Source: Mallotus nudiflorus (lineage: Eukaryota > Streptophyta > Magnoliopsida > Malpighiales > Euphorbiaceae). Taken from it: 64,000 bases of DNA. The notes beneath the pieces were generated by a model, which was given only the letters and a program-made list of their open reading frames with translations, did no database searches and was not told the origin of the DNA. This document shows, one piece after another, positions 1 to 11,914 of the stretch. Where the stretch lies: assembly GCA_947683625.1 (NCBI GenBank), contig CANTUR010000049.1, positions 5,062,501 through 5,126,500 on the forward strand, written 5' to 3'. The position numbers and the translations under genes were made by a program. Position 1 is the stretch's first letter; each line of letters begins with the position of its first letter.

Positions 1-500
1 AAATATCATCACCATTTTTAAAATATTGCAATTTAATTCTAACATGTTTTTATTTAATTTTAAAATATCACAATTTAATTTTAAAATATCTTGACCTTCT
101 TCAAAATATTGCATTTTTATTTCAAAATATTGTGTTCCTACAAATATCATAATAAATAATTATTATTAAAGATATTGTGATTAATGCTTTCATCAACCAA
201 TCAAATTACGTCACATCACTTGATAACTTTAACGTGCTTACTTTAGTAGTTCTAAATATCATCACTATTTTCAAAAATATTATAATTTAATTTTAAAATA
301 TTTCTATTTAATTTTAGAATGTCACAATTTAATTTTTAAATATCACGATTTAATTTTAAATTATTGTTATTTTTTTTCCAAAAGATTGCATTTTTATTTC
401 AAAATATCATGTTCTCTATTAACATCGCAGATAAATAATTATTATTGAAAATATTGTAATGAACTTTTTTCATTTACCTATCAAATCACATCATACCAAC
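1..500. repeat. Direct tandem duplication, ~253-bp unit, AT-rich
   Basis: Two diverged copies of one ~250-bp unit lie head to tail. The first begins at position 1 and the second near 254, both starting with AAATATCATCACPATTT-like sequence (P = C or T). Shared landmarks occur in the same order in both: repeated AATTTAATTTTAAAATATC words, a TTGCATTTTTATTTCAAAATAT block, AATAAATAATTATTATT, and a final CCAATCAAAT/CCTATCAAAT stretch with ATCACATCA. No coding potential is visible. Confidence 0.6.
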
Positions 501-519
501 TTTTACCTGTATATATTTT

Positions 520-840
520 ATTTTTTGATAATTTAGGTTATATGTTTATCGTAATTTGATAATTTTCAATATATAAAGTTAATACTATTAAAAGATGTAT
601 GACATAACTAAAAACAATTAAAAAGAAAGTATAAAAAATTACCATATGGTTTCAAGGTTTAGTAATTTTAAGTATGTGTTTCACTTTTTTAACAATTTTG
701 AGTCATGTGTTTATCGGCGTTTGACGATTTTCAGTATATGAAACTAATATCATCAAACTCATTTAACGGTTTTAACCTCATATACTGAAAATTATCAAAC
801 GATGATAAACATAAGATCTAAATTGTCAAAAAATAAAACA
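520..840. repeat. Foldback (MITE-like) inverted repeat
   Basis: The stretch at about 523-600 is found again in inverted orientation at about 768-835. Both arms contain a TTTTTTGA(T/C)AATTTAG block, a TATGTTTATC block and TTTGATAATTTTCA. A third, directly oriented partial copy lies between them at about 685-745. This arrangement fits a decayed non-autonomous DNA transposon. No target-site duplication could be defined. Confidence 0.5.
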
Positions 841-877
841 CATACTTAAAAAAATAAAACTGTGATATTATATGATG

Positions 878-878
878 G

Positions 879-925
<47 letters not shown>
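878..925. repeat. (TA)n microsatellite
   Basis: An uninterrupted run of alternating A and T of about 46 bases, in otherwise AT-rich non-coding DNA. Confidence 0.9.
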
Positions 926-929
<4 letters not shown>

Positions 930-1544
930 GTAAAAAATATAAAAATATGAATGATTTCAGCATTGAAACAAGTTATTATTTGATAATTAAAAATCCATAA
1001 TAGTCATTGAATTTTTTACTATTATATTATTAAAAACAATTTAATATGTGTGCAATATTTTTTTTTATTTAAAAATGTAACTAATATCACTAAATTATTA
1101 TTTTTTACTGTAAGAAGTTATCTAATTTTTAATTATTATTATTTTCAACTTATCTATTTATTTATTTATTTTATGAGAAAATTCAAAGTATGTTCTCTTC
1201 TGTGCAAAACATGGGTTAATGCCTAGTTACAACTATAAAAACGTAAAATAGATAATATCATCTTAACTCTTATTTTAAATTATTGAAGAAATAACAACAT
1301 AAAAGTTATTTCTTTAGCTTGTAACTATGATTTTCTGGATGACAATATTTATAGTGTTTATGATTTATTAACTTTGAGATTTTGTTATAGAGATCATGAA
1401 TCGATAAACTTTAGTAAGATTGAAGTTAAAATTTAAATTTTTATAATTTTTTATTTTTTGATATTAAAAATATTCACAATTTTAAGATTGCTTAAAATGA
1501 CAAGTATGAAATTGTCAAGGTGAAATTAATATTTGTATTTTTAG

Positions 1545-2960
1545 TGTCCATAAACTTGTAAAAAGCCAACTTTTAATTTATTTCATTTTGAATATTAAAT
1601 TTTAATTTATATTTTTTTTATCCAAATTTCAATTTAAGTATTAATCACCAATCACATGATGACAAAGTACTACCATGGTCACCGGTTGAAGAATATTTTC
1701 TTATCATCTTCCACGTCATCTTTGAACTTAAATGCACATATGTTCATTGAACTTTAATTTTGTTTCAATTCGAATACTCAACTTCAAATTGTATTTTCTT
1801 TTAATATCAAATATTTTATTTAAATTGAAATCATAACTTAATAAATCTTAATTCTAGTAAATAAATTATTGTCATCATATTAATATTTAACTTTTAATAT
1901 TTTAATATACATACAATTTAGATATATTTAAATTAAATTACATGTAAATATTTTTATTTAAATTAAAATTATAACTTAATTAAGTCTAATTTTATAAATG
2001 GATTATTCTCATCATATAAATATTTAACTTTTTGATATTTTTAGTATACATACAATATAATATTAAAATTTTATAATATTGAACTTTTTGATATCAAAAT
2101 TTTATAATATTAATATATATAAATTTTTTAAAAATTAATTTCTTAATTAAATTAATAAAAATTAAAAATATTTTAAAATATATATTTCTAAACTTTATTT
2201 ATTTAAAGAGTAAAACATATTAAAGAAAATACATTAAAAATTTTAGAAAGTTAAATATCAATATGATAATAATATTATTAATATTATATAAAAAAAATTA
2301 TTAATTTTATTCATTTAACTAGATATTAAAAATTAAATTTTTAAAAAATTATATAGATATTATAATTTTCAAGAAATAAATATATTTAAATTGTATGTAT
2401 ATTAAAAATATTAAGAAGTTAAATATTAATAGGATAAGAATAATTTACATATAGAATTAGGCTTAATTAAGTTGTAATTTTAATTTAAATAGATTATTTG
2501 TATATAATTTAAATAGCATAGAGTTCAAATTTAATTAATATATATTTAAATTGTATCTATATTAAAATATTAAGAAGTTAAATATTAATATGATAAAAAT
2601 AATTTACTTGATAGAAATAGGATGGATTAAGTTATAATTTTAATTTAAATAAAATATTTTGGTATTGAAAAATATAAATTGAAATTGAGTATCTAAATTG
2701 AAATAAAATTAAAGTTTGATAACTATATGTGTATTTATGGTTGAAAATGAAGTGGAAGTTAATATGGAAAATAATAATATTCAATAAATATTTTTTAACT
2801 AGTGATCATATCAGCACTTTACTATTAGGTGACTGGTGGTTGATATTTAAAATAAAATTTAGATACAAAAAATACAAATACAAATTTAATATATAAAATG
2901 AAACAAATAAATAATTGGGTGGCTACCAATGTATTTAACCCACAAACATATAAAAAATTT
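1545..2960. mobile_element. Long-arm foldback / MITE-like element upstream of RPS14
   Basis: The left half (about 1545-2100) reads as the reverse complement of the right half (about 2370-2960). Matching landmarks are the TTAATCACCAATCACATGATG block near 1640 against its complement near 2830, the CTTCCACGTCAT / CTTCCACTTCAT pair (about 1710 and 2750), and the ATTTAAATTRAAATTATAACTTAAT blocks. The latter occur twice in each arm, so each arm is itself duplicated. Arms of some 500-600 bp with no coding sequence between them indicate a foldback or long-TIR non-autonomous DNA transposon. Exact ends and a target duplication could not be set. Its right end lies about 230 bp from the putative RPS14 promoter. 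Confidence 0.6.
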
Positions 2961-3196
2961 AATAAATCCGATTTCTCAAAAATATAAATTTATAATAAAT
3001 TAATAAGGGAGTATGTTTTCTCCTTAATATTTTTTGGAATTCCGCATCAATTATGGAGTTTGTGTTTATGAGCTTTATAGATTAGCATGTGTTTTATAAA
3101 ATTGTTATGATTTTGCAGGGGTGTGTATTGTGTCTTTGTTTTATGTAGAATTTAAAAATAATAATAGTAATAATAAACTATGGAATTGTTATGTAA

Positions 3197-3228
3197 GCAG
3201 CGTCGTTTATTATCCAACGCTGCGTCGT
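3197..3228 (+). promoter_or_regulatory. GC-rich direct repeat in the likely RPS14 promoter
   Basis: GCAGCGTCGT (3197-3206) and GCTGCGTCGT (3219-3228) form a direct repeat 22 bp apart. It is a GC-rich island in AT-rich DNA, about 180-210 bp upstream of the chosen RPS14 start. ACGACGC-type words are common in promoters of plant housekeeping genes. Its role here is inferred from position only. Confidence 0.35.
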
Positions 3229-3284
3229 ATTGGGTCTTAAGGCACCTAGTATAACCTAGAGACATTAAACGAGCTCACTTTCTA

Positions 3285-3407
3285 ATGCAAAGCAGTGGCT
3301 TCCCCTATGCTTTGTCCTCTCTGAATCCTCCTCTCAAGAATTGCAATATCCAATTCATACCTTCTGATCAATCTATTTCACGAAAGGGTTTGTGTTTTAG
3401 CTTCTAA
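3285..3407 (+). other. Upstream ORF (40 codons) whose stop overlaps the RPS14 start (TAATG)
   Basis: An ATG at 3285 opens a 40-codon frame. Its TAA (3405-3407) shares its last A with the ATG at 3407. The encoded peptide is Ser-rich and begins MQSSGFPYALSS. If the transcript starts upstream of 3285 this is a uORF with a stop-start overlap, which could influence translation. Alternatively, use of a weaker GT near 3393 would fuse most of it in frame to exon 2 as an N-terminal extension (a possible mitochondrial presequence). The sequence alone cannot decide between these. Confidence 0.35.
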
Positions 3408-3817
3408 TGGCATTTGGGTATCATAAGAAGAATGATTTTTTTTTTAATATATATACAAATTTGCTGTGATTGTTGTTGTGCAGGTTGCAGAGGATGAAGA
3501 TGTATAACATGTGGTATGAGGAGAATCGATGCATCAAAGACAACCAGAGAAGGCAGCTGACAGAGAAATTTGAATTGAAGCGAAATCTTTTCAAAGCCAT
3601 TGTTAGAGATCCTCAGCTGCCTGCTGAAATGCGTGAGAAATTTCAACATAAGTTGTCCAAGTTGCCAAGAAACAGCTCCTTTACAAGATTGAGGAACAGG
3701 TGCATCTTCACTGGTCGTGCTCGTGCTGTTTATAACACCTTTCGTATGTCCCGTATTGTTTTTAGGGAATTGGCATCGCAAGGTTTGCTGAATGGTATAA
3801 AGAAAGCTTCTTGGTAA
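3407..3817 (+). CDS. RPS14: Mitochondrial ribosomal protein S14 (uS14m), nuclear copy, two exons
   Basis: The product is the small-subunit mitoribosome protein uS14, which contacts 16S-type rRNA in the head of the 30S-like subunit. The body of the protein is diagnostic: KLSKLPRNSSF, then RLRNRC, FTGRARAVY, FRMSRIVFRELAS and the C-terminal GIKKASW match the plant mitochondrial S14 family to its natural end. I propose exon 1 at 3407-3417 (ATG GCA TTT GG), a 66-bp T-rich intron 3418-3483 (GTATCA..TTGTGCAG), and exon 2 at 3484-3817. The phases join cleanly to give a 114-residue protein starting MAFGLQRMKMYNMW. The intron is short but within the plant range. In many angiosperms this gene has moved from the mitochondrion to the nucleus, and the AT-rich nuclear setting and intron fit that. 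No long cleavable presequence is evident in this model; the basic N-terminus may target the protein. The ribosomal identity is near certain; the start and intron need transcript evidence. Confidence 0.85.
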
Positions 3818-5490
3818 CCAAATCAGTTCCTTATCTTGAACTGGAATAGTTCCCTTCTAGATTTATCTAGTTTAAAGATTTTCATTTGAACTCGTTGTGA
3901 TACTTTTGATTTGGAAATAAAATAACCTTTTCAGGATGTAAATATATATATTTCTGTGGAATTCTAGACCATATGATTACACATTGGATGACTTATTGAC
4001 TGATTTTGATTGTTACATGTGGATGAAGAGGTGATATTTGAGGAGAGGTTTATGGTTTTCCAACTGATTAGCTAAATGATAGATAGCGGTTTGCAAGTTT
4101 AGCAGAATTTACAATTTAATGTACTCCCTTTTATGATGCTGTGAAAGTAATTTAAAATGGAGTTAGCTCTGTAACTGCACAATGTTTTGTAATTTGCCAA
4201 GGTATTGATATTCTGTGAAGTGTACATCACTTTTAGAGGGAGGAAATCCTTTTGTGAGCCTTGCTGATTGCAAATTTATGTGCTTGTTGAACATTGTAGT
4301 GGCAGGCAGAGCTGTTTAAAATTGTTGTGTTCATTGGAAGGAATCCTTATGGTTTATAGGAAGATGGTCCTCTGGTTTGATAAGATTGTTGCTATTATTG
4401 TCTGCACGATTTAAACTTTGTTATGTATCTTTGTATTCTGATGAGATTTGTATAGTCAGTGGTTGGCCCTCTTAGTTTTAAAAGGAAACACGAGTAGGAA
4501 CAGAGTATTTGGTTATTGCCATCATTACCTAAAACTCTTTGACAATGTCATTTATGGATTTGCTGGAGAAACAACCAAAACTGTTCTTTCTTTAATCCAG
4601 TTGGGAAATGCTGTTGCATCGTTTTGTGATTTAGTCTTGCATCCATATGAAGAATGGTTTATATGACTGGCAAACTCTGCAGGACGCATTTTTACCTGAT
4701 TGATTGATGTCTACTGCTTTTTGCTTGCTTCTGTACTTTTTTTTTCCCAGTTATAACATTTGAATTGGTCTATGTTCACTTGGGTCATTCAGATTTAAGC
4801 TATAGTTGTGTTTTAATTGTATTGGGCATGCTGATCTTGTAAAGCAGAATAATGCACTTAAAGTTCTTTTTTATTGTTCAATTTCTTTTATGATACAAGT
4901 TTAACTTGTTAAAATTCATTTGCAATTTCTAGTTTAGTAATTTGAGGTGTAAGGGCGATAGATGGATGTTTGTTTCTTCAAGAGGACTTGCGCACAATGT
5001 TGTAGTCTTGAGTGGAAGCATGCATGTCTGTTTCGGTTGTGATCTATGTTTTCTAGAGGTGTTATTTTCCTGTCAAAAATGAAATGATGATCTGCAGACT
5101 ATTTTTCTGAAGGTGTTTATGGAAATTGATAAAAAGAATATGCAGACATGATTGATTCTTCTTGACAAAATATGCAGTCTCTATATTATTCAAAATATCG
5201 GAAGAAATGAAAATATAAATGTGGGATCGTACACAGGTTTGTGCGCACACTATTGTGTATGTGTTTTCTTCTTGCCCCCAGTCTCGTCTTAGAATTTTGT
5301 TTTGCTTCCCTATAAAAAATTGTGTTTTGAAATCAGAGTAGTGACTCTGAACTTTACAGATGACAACCGGATTAGTCAGAGCCTCTACTACCAAGAGGCT
5401 TCCCTATAAATACCATAATGAAGCATCTATAATCTTATCATATCGAATCGGATTAGTCAGAGAGTTTAGTCCGCTTTTCAAAAAAAAAAA
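3818..5490. other. RPS14 3' flank, no supported gene
   Basis: This is moderately AT-rich single-copy-looking DNA. It must include the RPS14 3' UTR; AATAAA-like words occur near 3919. A 72-codon open frame at 4448-4666 has no recognisable motif and I do not call it a gene. I see no tRNA, repeat or transposon signature here. Confidence 0.5.
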
Positions 5491-5492
5491 AG

Positions 5493-5550
<58 letters not shown>
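5493..5550. repeat. (AT)n microsatellite
   Basis: A run of about 55 alternating A/T bases preceded by a short poly-A/GAAA stretch. A second short (TA)n lies at about 5640-5657 and a poly-A run at about 5740-5758. Low-complexity frames that cross these runs are artefacts. Confidence 0.9.
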
Positions 5551-5553
<3 letters not shown>

Positions 5554-5857
5554 AGACCTCTAGTGTTATTATAATTTCAGTTTTTGTATTGTATAAATTT
5601 TCATATGCATATATCTGTATTTTTATGAAGAAAATTTTTGTATATATATATATATAAACAACCAATTTTTTTGCTGTGTATAGTCCAAGTTAATAGGGAC
5701 AAAGAATTAGCAGAAAAATAAACTAACTAAAGCATACTTTAAAAAAAAAAAAAAAAAAGGGAAAAAACATTCCAAAACTTTTTACCTCATATCGTGCATG
5801 TTGCCTATACATCATACATAAAATATAATATAATTAAATATATAGTCTAAAAGTGAT

Positions 5858-6690
5858 TTAGTATGAACAACAACTTGATTGTTTAGTAGCAGTTACTTCA
5901 TCAATAATGAGCACTTCTTTACCAACAGGAAGACCCACCTTAGCAGCAGCAGCAACAGCATTAGCATTAGTTTCATTCGATTTAGCCTCTAAATTTTTCT
6001 GGCTTGTAATTTCATAGATTTTAGTGATCATTTCTAAAAATGCTTCTTCAACATTCAAGTTGGCTAAAGCCGACGTTTCGATGAAGCATAAACCTTCCAT
6101 CTGCGCCACATTTTTGCCTTCTTCCTCACCAACTTCTCTGGAATCACTCAAATCACATTTGTTCCCAACAAGAACAACAACCATATCAGAATTCCCAAAT
6201 TCTCTCAGCTCATTTAGCCATTTCTTCACATTATCAAATGTTGCTCTTCTAGTTATGTCATATACTAGTAATGCTCCTAATGCTCCCCTATAATATGAAC
6301 TTGTTATAGCTCTGAACCTGCAATACAGTTATTTTTAATTCTTTTAAGAAAGAAATTCAATAGAAGCAAAATAAATAAGGAAAACAATATAGAGAGGCCA
6401 CCTTATATTGGAATCTTACATTTTGTTTTAATTTCACATTCGATCTTTTTTTTTTTTTTTATAAAATTAAATCATATTTGACCTTTGGTGAATACAATCA
6501 AGTCTTATAATTTTTTTAGTACAATTAAGTTCTCTAAATTAATAAAAAAATCCATATATATATATATATATAGAACTTAATTATAAATTCTTTAAAGTTT
6601 TTAAGCCTATAAAATAAATTTTAAAATTTTTTCTTGAATTTTATAATTAAGTTCTCTAAATTAATAAAAAAATTTAATTTTAACGGCTAA

Positions 6691-6730
<40 letters not shown>

Positions 6731-9700
6731 CTTAATTATAAATTCTTTAAAGTTTTTAAGCCTATAAAATATATTTTAAAATTTTTTCTTGAATTTTATA
6801 AACTTTAAAATTAAGTGATATATATTTTTAAAAAATGACCAATTTTATTCATTAATATAAACAGAAAATTAATAGTTGATCCAAAGTTTGATTTTAACAG
6901 TTGAATAAAAAAATTTTAAATTTCATTTATTAATTTAAATTTTTAAACCTTCAAAATAATTAATAAACCTATACAATAATTTATAAATAATTTTTTTATT
7001 CAACTGATAAAATTAAATTTTAAGTCAATTATCAATTTACTATTTATACTAATAAATAAATTTGGTCATTTTTTAAAATTTATATCACTTGATTGTAAAA
7101 TTTTTAAAATTTACAAAAAATTAAAAAATTATTTTATAGATTTAAAAACTTTATAATTATATATTTTTAAAAAGTTTATTAATTAAAAACCATTAAAATT
7201 AATTTTTTATTAATCTATAGGATTTAATTGTCCTATATATATAACTTAATTGTACTCACCAGAAATTTAATATAGTCAAAATTTACCAAGTAAAAACTTC
7301 AATTTAACTAAAAAAAAATGAAAGAGTCCAATGTAAAATTAGAGTAAAATGTGAAGTCCAATTTACACCTTTAGCCTTTTAGTATAAGTTCGTATTGAGT
7401 TTATTTTGTATAATTATATACTATAAACGATAGTTATATAGGTTTCAAGTATTTCAAATCGAGTTAAATGATCCGAAGATAGTGTATATTCTCTCAATAT
7501 CTATTATTCATAAAATAAAATGAATATTCAAAGAAAATGCAGTGGCAGTGGGGGAAGCATGCTGCTAACAGACCAAACCCATGAAAAAAGAGAAGAATTT
7601 AGGTATGGAGGAAAGCAGGGAACTGGGGTCTCTCATGTGTAGCTGACAGCTGGTTCATTTTAGCAACATTCTTATCATGAACCGCCCTTTCTGGCTATGG
7701 TTGTACTTTTCATTACCACTTGCATTAATCAAGGAAGCTTTTTCTACAGTGTTTCTCTTTTTCTTTTTGATGCCCGCAAATCATCTTAGCAGTAAAGGCA
7801 TCCATGGCTACTTAAATTTGATATTTATGTGTTTATTTATTTCATATTTTAATTTATTCAATTAGATTTTTTAATATTTTCATCATTAATTAAAAATATT
7901 TGAATGATATTCTTATAAAATCAAAATATTTAAACATTTAAACTAATTAACAGAGATTTATAATTTACAATTTTAAGAAATTTACATCTCAGAATAATCA
8001 ATTTGTAGTTTTAGGAGATAAACTTTTTGACCAATTTTGTTATTCTTGGTATGTATAAATTTTTACTATTTAAAATAATAAACTTTTTAGCTAAAAATTT
8101 ATTTTTTTAAGAGACAATAATTTTTTAGATTTACCTTGATATCTTAAAAAAAATTCTTGTATTTTGGTTTAAATTCCTTAATTTAGAAAGAATATATATG
8201 AAAATCTAATTATTATATGAAACTAAATAAGGAAAAATTAATCTATTTTGGTTAAAATATAGAACTAACATTAAAATTAATATTTTATTTATAAATTACT
8301 TAAGTAATTAAAAATTTAAGTTTAAACTTTCATTACTTAAATATTCATTTTATATTTATCAATTAAAAAATCACGTATCAATTTATAAAATAATTAAGTT
8401 GAAATTTTATTTTTTTAAAAAATCGTGTATTTCTTTTGCAATTGATTAAAACATTGAATTTTGACATAGCACCTTTGTGGACCAATTCAAATAATTTCAA
8501 TTGCCACATCATGAAATTTGTGTTCAAATTTTTTATGGCTGTGTCGAATTATAAAAGTTGAAAAGTCATGTATTAATTATTCTATATTTAGATTGTCCAA
8601 CATGATGAAGATTATGTATTTTTTATATAATTGATAATAAATTAGTAATTATACGTATTCCAAGTATTATAATATTTAATATTTAAAAAACTATTGAATA
8701 TTCAATTAATGGGAAAATAGACTTTTTTGCATTTAAAGAGTTGTGGTATTTTTCACAACATTAAAGAATTTGTGGTTTGATTTTATTTATATTTTAATAA
8801 TATATTTAGTAATACGGTTAAAAATATATGATATAATATTAAAATAATATGAATTCTTAATAGTAAAATTATTTACTAAATAGTATAGTATTCAACTAAT
8901 TAAAATAAATTTATAATCAATAAATAAAAAGATGTATTTTTATTTTATTATGAATAAAAAATAATTTTAAAAATACTTTTATAATATTTTTAAAAGTATC
9001 TAAAGAGTTATATTGAAAGTAAATTATATGTAAAATATTTTTATTATTAAAAGAATTATTATATTAAAATTTTATTATAAAATAATGACGATATTAATTG
9101 ATATGATATTAAAATTTTAAAATATGAAACCAAATACTCTAAATGTTACGAAAACAGTTACAAACTTTTAAGTAAAAATAAGGTACTTTATGTCTTTATC
9201 TCTAAATTAATTATGTATTTTATATAATTAAGTTTCCTTAAGTTATCACTACCTCCTACTTTGGCATGGTTTTCCATGTTCAGAAGCTTGATGCCCTATG
9301 GGATCCCTCATGATCTAATATGAAAATGCTAATGAAAGTTAGGCAGCCATTAATCGGTGATTACAAGTTGAATTTTATTACTCTACATATCAAAGCTACA
9401 TGTTACATAGGAAAGGAAAGCTACATAATAAATAAGAAAATAAATGAAATATTCATATGGAAGCACAACTATGGAAGGTTGGATGCCTCCACCCTCTCCC
9501 CTCTCAAGACCAAAAACAAGAAGTAAATATGACATAATTTGGAATCATGCATGGGGTGTCTCTGGGAATTGTTTAAACTCGTTAAAAAAAAAGTTAAATT
9601 TAAACATACCTACGATAAGCAAACTAGTTCTTCAAATGTTCATCTGAAATATATTTGGCCTATATATCACACAACCTTGGCAAATTCAAAGTGATATATC

Positions 9701-9995
9701 ATCATCACTTTGAATTTGCAAACACACAAACATACATGTGAGAGAGATATGATTAGTTGATAGAGAAAAAATCATACCTTTCCTGGCCAGCAGTGTCCCA
9801 AATTTGAGCTTTGATGAGCTTATCAGAAACTCTTATATTTCTATAAGCAAACTCAACTCCAATAGTTGGCTTTGAATCTAATCTAAAATCATCTCTAGAA
9901 AATCTTGATAAAAGATTTGATTTCCCAACAGCTGAGTCTCCAATTAGAACTGCTTTAAACAGGTAATCACACTCTTCATCATAAGAATCACCCAT
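5858..9995 (-). CDS. RABA6: Rab GTPase of the RABA (Rab11-like) group, probably RABA6, two exons
   Basis: A small GTPase acting in trafficking between trans-Golgi/recycling endosomes and the plasma membrane. Exon 1 is 9995-9778 and exon 2 is 6317-5858. The 3460-bp intron has GTATGA and TTGCAG borders and splits the Arg codon after DTAGQE, the usual RABA intron site. The joined product is 225 residues. All GTPase motifs are intact: P-loop GDSAVGKS (19-26), switch I Thr44 in PTIGVEF, DTAGQE (67-72), NKCD (125-128) and ETSA (153-156). The double-cysteine tail Cys222-Cys223 is the geranylgeranylation site. I start at the MGDSYDEECDYL methionine because family members begin there; an in-frame ATG six codons upstream is less likely. 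The A6 subgroup is favoured by the N-terminus and switch sequence, from memory of the family. The gene appears intact. The long intron is odd for the family and is filled with repeats. Confidence 0.9.
6392..7378. mobile_element. Foldback/MITE-like element inside the RABA intron
   Basis: The left arm (from about 6392) and right arm (to about 7378) are reverse complements. Paired landmarks are TTTTAATTTCACATTCGATC against the complement of the GAGTCCAATGTAAAATTAGAG region, and GTGAATACAATCAAGTC against the complement of AACTTAATTGTACTCACC. Near the centre (about 6890-7000) the arms repeat ATAAAAAAATTT words. The interior also has two (AT)n runs (about 6556-6572 and 6694-6729) and a duplicated ~145-bp block (about 6573-6680 and 6727-6800). 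It looks like a decayed non-autonomous DNA transposon, without coding capacity. Confidence 0.6.
7500..7680. other. Higher-GC island within the RABA intron, unidentified
   Basis: About 180 bp of mixed composition (GCAGTGGCAGTGGGGG, GTGTAGCTGACAGCTGG) between long AT-rich stretches of the intron. I recognise no coding frame, ncRNA or transposon motif in it. It may be original intron sequence into which the surrounding repeats were inserted. Confidence 0.3.
7690..9760. other. Remaining RABA intron, AT-rich
   Basis: Very AT-rich intron sequence with no supported gene. A slightly less AT-rich patch at about 9230-9530 carries short open frames with no recognisable motif. A short inverted repeat at about 9680-9722 pairs GCAAATTCAAAGTGATATAT with the nearby ATATATCATCATCACTTTGAATTTGC sequence. 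Confidence 0.5.
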
Positions 9996-10200
9996 CACCA
10001 CCACCATACACAACTCTCCAGCTTTCTCCCTTCAATATCTATATATCTCAAGAAATCAAGAAACTGAAAAAAGGCTCCAAAAAACAAGAAAGCAACAGGA
10101 AAAAAAAAAAAAAAAAAGGGCTCCAAAGAACAAGAAAGAAAAAGGGCCCTAAAGAAAGTTGAAAAATTCAAGAACACAAGAACAAGAAGAAGGCATATAT
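9996..10200 (-). promoter_or_regulatory. Pyrimidine-rich 5' leader / proximal promoter of the RABA gene
   Basis: Read on the minus strand, the 200 bp before the start codon are C/T-rich with a long T run. They contain a near-duplicated block: GGCTCCAAAAAACAAGAAAG and GGCTCCAAAGAACAAGAAAG on the plus strand, about 10073 and 10119. CT-rich leaders are frequent in plant 5' UTRs. No transcription start could be placed. Confidence 0.4.
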
Positions 10201-11914
10201 TGTAAAGTCATGTTTTCACATATATAAATTCCAAACAAGTCTTTTTCATGTTATATATGTATATATGTAAATGTTTCATGAGAAGTGAAGTGTGAGTTAA
10301 TCATAATTATAATCCTCTTGGGATTAATTAGCTTTGGTGGGTTATGAGTGTTCAACATGTGAGGCCATAGATAAAGACATGATTTCTGCTCTTATGATGT
10401 TGCCAAACAATAATCCTTTTAGATTAATTTGGATTTTAATTACTTTCAGAAATGATAATGAATGCTCATTTATGAAGCTACACTTGTCACCTAAAAATAA
10501 TAATTAAACCATTTGGCACACATTATCATTTTACAATTGGTCTGTTCTTTACTTATTATGACAAAGTTGTAATCCTATCGTGGATTAGTTTTTTTAAGAT
10601 ATAAAATTATATTGGTTGCTTAAATTCATTATGTTTAGTTATAATGGTTAATCATTTCAGATTTTTTTTTTTTTGTTGGAAGTTTGAGTCTGTGGATTGG
10701 ACTATGAGTTGGTGATGAGTTTAATCCCCCCAACCAATTACCAAAATTAGGTAATTAACTTTCCATTTATTGAAAAAAAAAATTAATATATATTTAACTT
10801 ATAACTTTTCTTGGTACATTAGTTAGATGCACAACTACTGTATTTAGTTTTAGAGAGAACATAGTGATCCCTCTTCTACCATCTTTTGGGTGTCTTTTAT
10901 TTTTAATCACCTTGCCAAGTTGTTAATTATATTAAATCATATAATTTTTTAAAATTAAAATTAGTTCAATTTTGAAATATTTTTAAATTTATTAATAAAA
11001 TTATAAATATTCATTAAAAATAAACATAAATAGTTTTTATTTACCAAACTTAACATGCGATTATGTAAATACATGATCACGGGCTATTTTTAATTTTCAA
11101 AAAATTTTGAGATGATATTGTAAAAGAATTAAAAGGTAGTACTCATAGATTATTTGTCATAAACATTCTAAGTTGATAATAAAAAAATATTTAAGCTCAT
11201 TGATATGTTATAACGTTAAAAAAAATAAAAAATTAAATTAAATATAAAAAATAAAAAAATGACTACGAACAAAAATGTCACGTAGCAAAATTTGTCCTTT
11301 GCGGTAAAATATACGTCCTTTAACTTTTATATATTTTATATAGAATTTGAATGAATCATATATCAAGTAATTTTTTATTAAGAATTTTTCTCCCCCATAA
11401 ATGTGTGAATATATGTATTAGAATAAAAAAATATTTTATTTTTATAATGATATAAAAAAAATGGAGGCATTCATGACAAAATTTAGTATAGCTTTTAGGA
11501 TGCTTTAAATTTATTTATTTATTTTCTTGCAATGAATTTGATAAATTTATCTATACACTTTAAAATTTTTACCGATTATTTTGTTCCTAAAACATACAAT
11601 CTATTAAACTTCTAATGAATAATAAAAGTATAATTTATTTTAACATTTTGATTATTTTGAAATTGTTCACAAAGAAACAAAATGACATGTGGAGAAGATG
11701 GTGGCCAACATTGTTTAAGAACCTAAGTTAATACAAAATGGCAGTAATAAGTACCCTGAGAATAAGTTAGGGTAGTGGACATGTGTCACGGGCTTAATTG
11801 CACCGAAAATAGGTGAGGCTTTACTCTCACTTGCCTGCTTTTTGGAGCTTTACTTGATTAGCATGTTGGTTCACAAGACCTGCTATGTTAATATATATAT
11901 ATATATATATATGT
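10200..11914. other. AT-rich intergenic DNA
   Basis: No coding frame, RNA gene or clear repeat structure apart from poly-A/T runs and a (TA)n run at about 11892-11912, which abuts the left end of the next element. Confidence 0.5.

Noticed and set aside
4448..4666. 72-codon open frame downstream of RPS14
   Set aside because: It lacks any recognisable motif, codon-use support or splice context, and lies in probable UTR/intergenic DNA.
5360..5665. Open frames over the (AT)n repeat
   Set aside because: They consist of Tyr-Ile repeats produced by the microsatellite on both strands.
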